From positions 18,956,312-19,020,311 of the forward strand of contig NC_036459.1 in the NCBI RefSeq assembly GCF_002775205.1: a stretch of 64,000 nucleotides of DNA. Reading direction: 5' to 3'. The position numbers were made by a program, and so were the translations under genes. The stretch's first letter is position 1. Each line of letters opens with the position of its first letter. Shown piece after piece: positions 1 to 10,365 of the stretch. The stretch is from Xiphophorus maculatus (taxonomy: Eukaryota > Chordata > Actinopteri > Cyprinodontiformes > Poeciliidae). The notes below the pieces were generated by a model. The model saw nothing but the letters and a program-made list of their open reading frames with translations, ran no database searches and was not told the origin of the DNA.

Positions 1-3000
1 TGTGCTATAATTTAGGAGATCCAAGTTTTCTTGACCTGTGCTGCATGCTTTTCTCATTCCCTCGCAAGTACAGCTGTCACGTCAACTTCTTTTGATTTCT
101 TTTGGCCATATAACTATATAACATCATGGAATATCTCAGTTTTAATATTGTAAATATTTATCTTTAACCTTCATGTGAATGTGGATGACTCAAATTTGAG
201 GATGGAAAATAACATATTTTTGTCTGCAACTATATAGCTTTTTTAAATTAAGCTCAAAATGTCTGGATGTTATTTTAGACATCTTTAACGGTCCCAGTAT
301 TCTAATAAACTGAGCATAAATGTAGCTGTTCCTTGAAGCCCTCAGAGGTTTGTTAGTGAACATTAATAGACAATCAGCATCATGAAGAAGGAACCCAGCA
401 GGCAGGTCAGCGAGGATGATGGGGAGAAGCTGAAAAGAGAGTTCAGGAATAAAACCATATACTGAATGATGTTGGGGATAAAACATTGCTGCCCTTCAGA
501 ATCCATCCATCCATCTGGTGCCTATCTCCAGCAGTTTTTTTTTTACTTCATACTGAGTCAAAGTCCCATCTTTGGGTGAACTAATTCTCTACACTTGGTT
601 CTAACAAACCAAATTTTCTCTTTTTGGAAAATAACTAAGCGAGAACAGAAGAGCTGTTCTCAGAGACCACCACTATAACATGCAATTCTCTCCTTCCATT
701 TACTGATGTTTTTAGACCCTTAACCACATTCAGTTAACTTAAACATTTACATTAGGTTTTTCACTATGAAACACACATACGCTGTATATAACATATGCAT
801 GTCTGGAAACCACAATCCATCTGTAGCTAATTTCAAAGGGAGTGAGAGGTGGGGGCTTTATGCAGCCGTTGTATCTGATGGAGGAGCATGGCACTGGACC
901 ATCACACCGTCCAGCACCATGTTTATCCCTCATTCTCAACCAGGAGCCTCCTACTTCCTCCATGCTCCCCTCTGTATACCCATACACCCTAACCTAACAC
1001 TCTCATTATAACCAGCGTCTAATTCTCAGGAGGTAGATGAGCAATGAGAGGAAGGCAGCAAGGTCAAGTTAATCTCTACCAATTGCTTTAGTTTTATACA
1101 ACAGTTTGTAAGTCCTCCAATAGCAAATGTATTCTGTTGATTTCTTTATTTCTGGCACCACCTAGTGGCAGTAGAGTACAACTGAGCTAACAGTTACTTC
1201 GTAAACACATTCCCCTAAAATGTGTTGTTTCAGGTGAGTCAAGAAATTGGAGGGACATAAAGTGTTTCACCAAAGCGAAGCACATTAATGGAAGGTTGAG
1301 TAGAAAAAGCTTTAGGGCAACAGAGATAGCAAAAGATTTAAAAGGACTGTAAAACAAAACTTTTGGTGAGATATTTTCAAGGTTTGGGATTGCAGTTGGA
1401 GTCTGAGTTTCACAAACCACCACATACGGCCAGATCCAGGATATGGGCAACAACGGTGACATGCCCAGTAGTTAGTTCTTACCTGGGCTCTTCATCAGAG
1501 ATTCAAAGTCTTATTTTTAAATTAAAATTGTTGTTTGTTTTTTTATTTATTTATTCATTTTAAAATCAAGTCTGGGTGAAGAATGCTCCACAGTTACTGA
1601 TAGTTTCAGAAGTCAAGTCGTCTGCCAAACTGAAATCTACAAGCCATAGTCACTGCATTTATCTGAAACAAATACCTGTAATATATTTGTGTGTGAAATG
1701 AAGATAAATTACAAAAACAAAGATATTTTTCAATGATTTTCTGTGTGAAAATACATCACACACATCACACTGATGTTTCTGCACACATCAGCAGTGATGT
1801 TCCTAGAATCATTGGGTGTTTCTGGTATTTCAACATCATACACCCCCTTCCAGGTGAGCTGTCCAGAGATGATCAGTCCCCAGCTCGTGTCCAGATGGCC
1901 AACTAGCTACATCAACTCCACAGTTCTCCTCTCTAAAGCCACAACTATTTTGAGCCAATGTCTGCTGCTACAGATGGCTGTCCTTCTGTGTTCTCCCTCG
2001 ATGCCAAAACTATTCAGGGCTCTGGCCAAAGAGCAAACTACAACCAACCTCAACCAGGAAGTACCTAGCTTTCCAACCTGCCCACTTATGGTCACTGACC
2101 AGCTCTACATATGTGGTGGTTTGTGAAGTGCTTCTCAGTTGAGGTTGGTTGCAGATGTCTTGCCCGTCATAAGGGAGTGAATGAAAATCCAGAAGCAAAT
2201 TTGTGGGGGTTTTTTTTAACCATTTATGATTTTCCTTCCACTTTATACTCATGTGCTTCTATGAATTTATCTGTTACATAAGCTGTTGGAAGTTTTAGTC
2301 TTTTAGACTGTGCTTCTGATGGTTCTACCTGCTTTTCATAGTGTTGTCAGAAGGCTCAGTGTGTTCCAGATTTAGTCCTCATCTGTCTTTTCGAGTTATT
2401 AGAAAGCAGGACATTCTTTCATACCTTCCCTTCACTTGATTTTTTTCCGTTCCCCACTATAGCCCGGAGGTGTTTTTAAACAGAGCATGTTTTCCACTGG
2501 TTATTTTCAGATCTGTATTAGAGTCAGACATTTTATTTATCCTTAAAGGCCCACAGATCTCCATTTACAGCCCGAACTTTATTGTGTTGGACTCCTTTCC
2601 TGAGAATGACTAATAGTCAAAACATTTTAGCTTGGCTAAAGGTAAACTTTCATAAATTAAAATTTGGATGAATCAAGCTTGTCTGACAATAGGTGAAGTG
2701 CAGCAGATGTATTCAGGCCAGATCTGTACAGCCCAGGCAGGTTTAGGCCCACAGCCACATGAGAGGGTGAATCTAGAAGTTTGGACAACAATCACAGACT
2801 AAGAATGAAGGGCTTTGAAAGCTTGGCGCAGCGCCGTCATGCTGAATATTAAAACACAGGTGCAGCTAAAACAGGCTGATGTTCAGCTGGCGTGTGCAGA
2901 GGAATCATGCCCGCTGCTAGCTGCAGCCTGAACGACTAAACATCAAGCACCAAAGAATCCTAACAGGCAGACTCAGTAAACTGTATGTAGAAAGAGGCAA

Positions 3001-3564
3001 TGCTCATATAATCTGAAAAAAAATCTGGAAAAAATGTGTCACAATTTAGCTGTTTTAAGTACTTCTATATATTACATACACACACACATACAGTATATAT
3101 ACATAATTTCTTTATATATATATAGAAATTCAGTACCAACATTTCCTTAAGGGGAAATAAGTTTGTTCAAGATAATTACTGCCACTCTAAATACATAATA
3201 CATTTTTTTATAAACAAATGAATAAACATATGGACATTGTATTTTATCATTTAAGCAGTAGATTTAATGTAATTAAAGGATCCTATTCAGTTTCCTAAAA
3301 AAGTTTTAAAATGCAAAAAAAAAAACTTTCTGTGTACACTTATAAACATTTGGCCTTTTAAGGACTTTTTTGCTACCTCATAGTGAGCTGACTTCAGTGC
3401 CATTATAAACAATCAGCAAGTGTTATGAAATAATAGTCCTCAAACTAACTTGGAAACTTCTTATAATAATTACTATTACAAGTCTTACGTGACAAACAGT
3501 AAAGATGAATTAAGACATATTGCAAATATATACTTAACTTCATTTAAATAAGCAACTGTCAATA

Positions 3565-3600
3565 TTCTCTGCCCAAAACTTTCACTTTTTGGGCAGAGAA
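3565..3600. repeat. Perfect 14-bp hairpin
   Basis: Arms ttctctgcccaaaa and ttttgggcagagaa surround an eight-nt loop ctttcact. Confidence 0.9.
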
Positions 3601-3697
3601 ACCAAAAAGAAAATAAAACTGATAAGCTCATATACTGAAGGAGCTGAACAGACGCAGAAATGATTGAAAGTACAAAGTGCGAGAATAGTAGAGCTAC

Positions 3698-4110
3698 AAG
3701 TTTAACATGCTAATAGTAGCATTTTAGCTAAAAATAGTCAGGACTAGCTGCTATTTTAATAGCGTCTCGTGCCGGCATTAGCTATAATGCTAAAGTCAAG
3801 CAGAATGCTAACTTTAGTGTGAATGAACTCCACCATGCAAACAGTAGCTTACATCTTTTCATTATAAAAAAATGCTAACATGAGCTAACATGGCGATTTT
3901 AGCCCACTGGCTGTCTAGCATAGTATATATACTCTTAGCATGGTATGCTAAGAGCATCTCAGACACCAACACTGGATTACAGTGTTAGCTAACAATACCA
4001 TGTTAGTTAGCATTAACTACCTCTCTCTTCTATGCTAACATCAGTATGTAGACCATCATTAGCTAAAATGCTACCATTAACTAACAAGCTATACTAAACC
4101 TTGTTAGTTA
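3698..4110. repeat. GCTAA/TTAGC-rich degenerate repeat block
   Basis: Dozens of gctaa, gctaac, ttagct and tgctaa words crowd this stretch on both strands, with no coding frame. It looks like a decayed short-unit satellite or an element rich in GCTAA. Confidence 0.6.
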
Positions 4111-4262
4111 CACTTTTGAGTATTCACACAATAATAAAGTGCAGTATTGGACAGAAGCAGGCATTGCTGTGATGCTTGGCACCATGTTTACCAGTGTGTG
4201 TTTGCTTTCCAGACAACAGTTTGATTTCAGTCTGGAGCCCACTCTCCCAGCAGGTGTAACAG

Positions 4263-4390
4263 TCACTGATAGCAGAGGTAGCTGATGATTAGCTTTGGCA
4301 TGTCAAGTTGAGCTATGACGTTCAGAGATGTTGTTCCCAACTTCCTCCTCACTGCCAACCTGCTGAGCTGCTGCAGAGTCATGGGGATGG
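4263..4390 (-). other. asb13: SOCS-box exon of asb13 copy 1
   Basis: Terminal exon, found by its SOCS box rather than by a long open frame. The acceptor ttccccatag is followed by TIPMTLQQLSRL, VIAQLDMPKL and ISYLCYQ-stop. The phase (1) matches the donor GAGA|gtgagt at the end of the preceding exon. Without it the open frame at 5160-5468 reads through into intron. The codon at 4362-4364 encodes Ser where family members have the elongin-C-contacting Cys. Confidence 0.88.
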
Positions 4391-7300
4391 CTATGGGGAA
4401 AGACAGGACAGACTTAACACATTCATAGATTTAATATTTACCCTGAATGTTTTCCACTTGTTAATCTTACTAGATGGTCTTACAACTGGAAATTGCACCT
4501 TAACTATTCCCAGGTTGATGGGAAACAACAGTTCTGTTGCATTCATTTCTCTACAAGGTCATTCCGGAAATCTTTCTCTCTTGGCATTGTGCTAACGATG
4601 GGTGGGAGATCATCTCTTAATTACAGACAATAATAATCAGCATAGTGACTCGTTTAATTTCTAGTTTTCACACACTCATTCTGAATTTATCCTTATCTTT
4701 GAATCTTTGGTTTAAAAGGTGTTAACATGTTGTAATTTAGGTGTTTTTGTAAGCTATGGTAGTATTTAACAAACATCAAACAAAATATATTAATCATGTT
4801 CTGCTATGTAAACCTAAGTGCTAAAGGAATTAAGGTATATATGCCTAAAAGTGTCTAAAAAAAACGAGCAAAATAATATTATATCTGTTTACATTTAGAT
4901 TAATGAAAATACTTTTTTATATAAAGTTGTAGATGAAAGAATGATCTTTTCTATCTAAGTCTAAGTGTGCCATCTTGTGGAGATTCCCTGACACTGCATC
5001 CTTTCTAGAGGTTGCTTGTTTCACTCAATGATTTCTTAACACTCAGGAGGAGTGTGGCAAATGTCACTGTTGAACAGCAGGGAAGTGAGGGGAGGTGTCC
5101 CCCATCAGACTATCGCTTTCCAAACCACACACAACAAAAATTTGTAAAAGCGCACACAGTCAGTAGGACCCTGCCGGACCGCGAACAAAGTAAAATCTTG
5201 CGGGGTCTAAATGACCCTGTCTCTTAGAACCGCTGGAGGAATAAAACTCACTCTCATAAAACTGCAGACAGGCCTCAGAAGGAGAGCCAGGTGTGGTGTA
5301 GTCCACCGGTTTCCTGTTGTGCTGATCTCTAGCGTAGATGTTGGCTCCAAACTCTACAAGAACCTCAATCATTTCAACTCTCATGTGTTTAGCTGCGTGG
5401 TGCAGAGGGGTCTCATGTAGCCTAGCAGAATTGACTTTAGCACCTAGAAACAAAGGACAACCAGTCAATCTCCTTTTCTGGTCAATAAACCCCTTGCTGT
5501 ATTTTTTTGAACATTGGCAAACATCCTAATTTGATTTTGTCCATCCCAATTAAAGAATCTGCTTTGTGGTGACACACACCTGCATTAAGCAGAACTTTAA
5601 CACACTCTGTGTGTGCATTAACACAGGCCACATGTAGCGGAGTTCCGTAGTAAAGATCATACGCTTCCAGGCAAGCACCCATGGCAATCAGCAGCTTCAC
5701 ACAGTCTGAGTTACCTGTTAGAAATATAACATTCCCCAGTTTAAAAACATCCTTCATTTGGGTTCATAAAAAAAGTCTGCATTGTAAAGATTGAGAATGA
5801 AGTGCTTGCCTCCCATGCAGGCCTCATGAAGTGGGGAGGCGGTGCGGGAGGTGAGGGCCGGGTTGGCCATGGCTCCACGCTCCAGCAGCAGCTTCACACA
5901 CTCCAGACTACCAGCTGAACAGGCGTCACACAACGGCGTGCTTCCATCCACGTTCCTGGCATCCACCTGGAATCAAACATGGGACGCACAATGTCACAAT
6001 CTAAAAACCTATCTTTTTCTAGAAGAACTCTAGTTATTATGGCTTCAATTTCGGGGATTAGTATTTACTGTAATGGTGTGCTGACAACATTTTCACTTCA
6101 GATATGATACCGATATTCTAGCTTTGAGTATTGGACGATACCAATACAATATCAGCACCAATCATACATATTTTTATTAAATATCTTCTAGTGTGCAATG
6201 TTAGAAAAGGTTTGTTCAAGTGATGTTACTGAGCGAACAACAGTCGGCAACAATAGCAATAAGAACAACAAATTAGTTTATTATTAACCAATGGGTCTTC
6301 ACAAGCGCTGCTGGATAGAATTACTGGGACAGACTAAATCCTGGAGCAGAGTGCTTCCATCAGCATGCTTATATCAGAGAATTTAGATGCAGGCCGATAT
6401 AATTTGATACTTGTTTTTAGACTGATATTGAACCAATTTTCGATATCAATATCTGATCTGGACACCCTAATTTACTGTGCAAGTAAATTGTTTAAAATAT
6501 ATACATTAAAACACACAGGGAACGACAGCAAAAGTTTTCCACAACAGTAGACAGCAACAAAAGTTTGAAAGATTGAAATTTCACATGTATGAAATACGTC
6601 GACCGCTCGGCTGGATGAGGACAAACTGTCGCCTCATCGGACAAGTTCCATAGGAAATTAAAGGAGAGGGACATTTCTAAACAGACTTTCAAAACAAAAT
6701 GACTTCTTTTAATCCTCCTGGAAAACTTAGAATCTTTATACATGTTTGGTTTGAGACAATGATCCATTTCATAGACATGTTTTGAAAATGTGCATACAGT
6801 AGTGGTTTTTGATACGGGTTATATGGGCATTTGCCCAGGGCGGCATCAGAAAGGGCACAAAGAATTAAAAAATAAAGTGTACCTTATCTGTCAGTTGTCC
6901 CCAGAACTAGTTCGCTGCTACTTGTAGCGTGTGCAGTAGTCTCCCTTAGTTATCTTTGAGTACAGGGAGACTACATAACCTCTTTCTGCTACCAAAAAAA
7001 AAGAAAAATCTGATAATTGCTGGCATTTTAATTGGTTGGCATGCAGCAGAAGGATAAGTTTGCCCTGGCCACCATTCCTGCAAGAACCACAACAATGTGC
7101 ATATTTATACTTCAAGCTTACAACGATAGTCAGAGTGACTAGTTATGATTGACCACAGCGCTGGAGTGTGACTAATCTGAATACATGTTTTAATCAACTG
7201 ACAGAACTCATTAAACATATTTTTATCATTTCAAATTTTTTACGATTCTGCCCCGTTCTAATTTTGGTCTGATCTGACCAGAGCACAGATTAAAGTTTGT

Positions 7301-8911
7301 GGCTGTAGCATAAAAGAATCTGAAGAAACTCAAATGGTGTGAATACTGTTTTTACCTGTCATAAGATAATTGTTGTGGATATGGTTTAATGTCATTGAGG
7401 AGAGCTCACCTGGGCTCCAGCGTCCAGCAGCAGCTGCACACAGCGGGCCTGTCCCCGGAGGCAGGCCTCGTGCAGCGGAGTGATGGAGTCCACCGCCACC
7501 ATGTTGACCGAAGCTCCGCCCTCTATGAGGTGCTGCAAGTGGGAGGCGTGGCCGAGAGACGCTGCCTTATGCACCTCCGTTCTCTCCGCCCAGCAGCCTG
7601 AGGGGCAGAGGTGGCAGGTGGAAGGTTCACCATATATCCAACCGCAGGCTGCTGTCATCCATACCGAGTTAAAACTAATTCATGTCATCCAGAAACAGTC
7701 ATCCATCCTACTGCTGAATTTCAATCCAAGAAGACGTCCTAAAAATCTATTATCCCTTTCATTTGACATCATAACTCTGGATGCAGTCAGCTGCTTTTCT
7801 ATAGCTGATTTTCCAAAATTTAAATCTTCAGAAAATGTAAACTCTAATTGATAAAATCAATGCACCCTAGTGGAGCCTACATCATTTCAATATTATAACT
7901 CAACAATCTAAAGCAGAACTCTGCAACTTTTCAATCCAAGGAACTATTTTTCATCCTTCCTCCAAAAATACACATTTGGTAGTGGAACAAAATTTATTTT
8001 GCCAGCAGAAAAACACATATCAAGTTTAATAAATACACTGTTATTTTTGAAGAAAAATACGAAAAATACTATTTGTTTAGTTTGAAGAAAGCTATCTTTT
8101 GTAGAATCAGGCCAATAGGATCCTTTTCATGTTTACAAAGGAATAAAAACAAAACAAAATTTAAAAAAAAAACAAAAACAAACAGGTAGCTCACCTAAAA
8201 AATATTCAAGCTCTGTAGAAAACTGGAGCCAACTAGTATAAAAGAATTTAAAAAAAACAAACAAACACTGAACTCATCTTGTTAAAATGATTCACTGATA
8301 TTGCATAAAGCATGTAGAGAAACTTCTATATCCATGATTGCTTTTATCTTTTAATAAGATAAATTTATTCTGTTCAGACCTGAGTGGTTCTAAGCTGCCC
8401 TGCATGTTGTAGGGCTCCCTGCTGCAGAACAGCTGATTTCAACTGATTAACAGGCCCAAGTCACACGGACAGCTGGATCAGGTGAGTCAAAGCAGAGAAA
8501 CAACGAAACACGCAGGGACGGCTGTGGCTCGGTCTCTATTTACACGGTGCGCGTGCTCTACCACTGAGCCATGTGGCGTCCCGCTCGCGCACCCGGGTTA
8601 GGAAACACTGGGTTAAAGACTCTGAGGCCTCCTACAGAGAGCTGCTGATAACAGCGATACCCAAGACTTCTGACCCAGTGTTCCTGATGTTTATGCGCTT
8701 AGCCGCCAGAGAAGGCAGCTTTGGCAGCCTACTAGCGGTGCACAACCTGACACAGTATTCCCGAGCTAGCTAGCTAGTTGGCAGCCGTGCCAAACACGTC
8801 GACGTCAAACCGGGTCGGGACTAAACAAGCGTAAGTCTCCCCGGAGCTTCTGCGTGTCTCGTACTCACCAATGTCCCCAACGTAATACGGCTGAGAAATC
8901 TCTATTTCCAT
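4263..8911 (-). CDS. asb13: Ankyrin repeat and SOCS box protein 13-like, copy 1
   Basis: Six coding exons rebuilt by eye: 8911-8869, 7597-7410, 5966-5810, 5714-5580, 5443-5252 and 4390-4263. They sum to 843 nt (280 aa; human ASB13 has 278). The start reads MEIEISQPYYVGDIG, matching the short ASB13 leader. About six ankyrin repeats follow (motifs such as DSITPLHEACLRGQ, GSTPLCDACSAGS and HETPLHHAAK), then a C-terminal SOCS box ending in LIISYLCYQ. ASB13 is known as a substrate receptor for Cul5-Elongin BC ubiquitin ligases. Two oddities: the BC-box cysteine is serine (LQQLSRL), and intron 3 starts with GC (AG|GCAAGC) rather than GT. All exon phases agree. A second copy with the same exon plan lies upstream at 14202-16543. 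Synteny with gdi2 and ankrd16 supports the identity; which fish asb13 name applies is not certain. Confidence 0.93.
6045..6473. mobile_element. Degenerate hAT-like element with gatatc-rich ends (asb13 copy 1 intron 2)
   Basis: Contains agatatgataccgatattc near the left and gatatcaatatctgatctgg then acaccctaat at the right. These words are typical of fish elements ending 'gatcgggacatccctaat'. The block ggagcagagtgcttcca...gcttatatcagagaatttag is shared with 55120-55252. Confidence 0.5.
6790..7130. repeat. Unclassified interspersed repeat in asb13 copy 1 intron 2
   Basis: Contains gcatttgcccagggcggcat, a phrase I recognise from dispersed fish elements, but termini and family could not be fixed. 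Confidence 0.3.
8525..8600 (-). repeat. tRNA-like A-box segment (possible SINE fragment)
   Basis: The minus strand reads ATGGCTCAGTGGTAGAGCAC, an A-box region like tRNA-Ala/Cys, but no B-box follows at the right distance. It lies in asb13 copy 1 intron 1. Confidence 0.35.
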
Positions 8912-10365
8912 CCTGGTTGTTCTCTTCCTTTCACCAGTGAAGCGGTGTTAAAAGGAGACCCAGTTATGGTTGTTTGTAAACAGCCGCGTCTTCACTGCTT
9001 GCGTGCTTCTACAGTCACGTGACATGACTGAACGCCGACGAGAAGCCTGGTACTTGTAGTTTTTGTGAATATTTCCGAAAATTAGGTATTGACAAAGCTA
9101 TATCCAGGCGTATCGATTTAATAATTCAGATATCGGCCTTGTTACGTTGCACCCTGTTTCAGGAGTGGACGGATCATAGCATGAATGATCCATCCATGAG
9201 AAAACAATCATTTAAGGATTAAATGATTGCTGAGCAAGTCAAATTTACTGCTGATATGACAATAAATAACAGTGTACATGTAGAGATTTCTGATCTTGGT
9301 TGGCTGGATGTAGGAAATCAGATGCATTCAAAAAGAACACAAACTCAAAAATGAGACTCACCCAATTTTTCAAGATGTCTCATCCAGAGGTGGTCAAGCT
9401 ATATAAAAAGCAGTGGCTGGTAATCATCAGATCAACTTGTCAGTCTGTACCTACCACACAAAAATCGATAACAGTTTAAGTAATAGCAAGATAACAAGAC
9501 GGTAAATTTCCAGAAAGAGATAAAAATGGGCAATTAAACTTATAGTCTACAAATATCTTAAAAGAAATTTTGACGAGTCAAAATTAAAGGTCCAGATATC
9601 TCTTACTTAGTTTTACCTAATAGTTGTTTACTTTCAAGATATTTGAAATTTAATTTCCACTTGTCAGATCTATTTCCATCCTACCTAAAAGTACATTTAA
9701 GATATCTAGAATGTACTTTTAGATATCTACAGCTTTCAAGATAGCTGTAGAATTATAACTAGCCAGAACAAAAAGTGAAATATTATATATGTACATTATG
9801 ACTAGCGATAGTCAATTGTTGATACCTAAAATATATGCTTCAGATAGTTTGTAATTAATTGTGAATATGTTGAATTTCAGCCAACATACAAAATATTGGT
9901 AAATTTGAATAGAACTGAATATACTTTAATGATCTCCAAGGGGAAATAGCTTCCTTTTAATCACAAGCTACTCCATTAAAAATGTGTTAGTAAATACAAA
10001 TATAACCATAAGGGAAACAAAATGTAGTATCAAAGATTCAAATAGGGACTTTGACTAGTTAAAATATAATCAGTGATATCTTGATTTACTAATACGTCTA
10101 CTCATAAACCAATTTCAGATAACTGGAGTGCAAGTGTGATGAAACCAATTTTCATGTTGAAACTGTCTGCCATTAGCTGGGTGTATGAGACATCATACAT
10201 CACCAATGATGTCACATATCCCTTTGATATTTGACATATTATACATCATCAGAATTTTCTGCATTCTGCTAGTATTCAGTTCGCTCTGACATTTTGCTTC
10301 ATTTTTAAACGGCAAGGAAAATTGTAAACAATTTTTAAGTTTTAGACAACAAGAACAGTTTCAAA
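8912..10365. other. Divergent intergenic region between asb13 copy 1 and the 751-codon frame
   Basis: About 1.45 kb separates the minus-strand asb13 copy 1 from the plus-strand open frame at 10366. The proximal 150 bp is GC-richer and promoter-like, with the E-box and a ZNF143-like half site near 9049-9060. The remainder is AT-rich with no open frame. A fragment of the 'gatatc/cagatatcgg' type near 9090-9130 resembles the degenerate DNA-element family at 6045-6473. Confidence 0.5.
9014..9023. promoter_or_regulatory. Palindromic CLEAR-type E-box near the asb13 copy 1 start
   Basis: A perfect 10-bp palindrome GTCACGTGAC lies about 100 bp upstream of the asb13 copy 1 start codon. It matches the known CLEAR/E-box site bound by TFEB/TFE3/USF factors. 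Function is inferred from sequence only. Confidence 0.45.

Larger units (their letters stand above)
1..4262. other. Gene-free region downstream of asb13 copy 1
   Basis: No gene is supported. Open frames up to 117 codons (for example 1773-2126) have no recognisable domain and no clear splice context. The region contains a CA/TA-rich tract (about 3072-3125), the hairpin at 3565-3600 and the GCTAA-rich block. Confidence 0.5.

Noticed and set aside
1773-2126. 117-codon frame
   Set aside because: No recognisable motif, no clear splice sites and an overlapping open antisense frame. Not supportable as a gene.
4308-4595. Plus-strand frame of 95 codons
   Set aside because: It is opposite the SOCS-box exon of asb13 copy 1, which explains the lack of stops in part of it.
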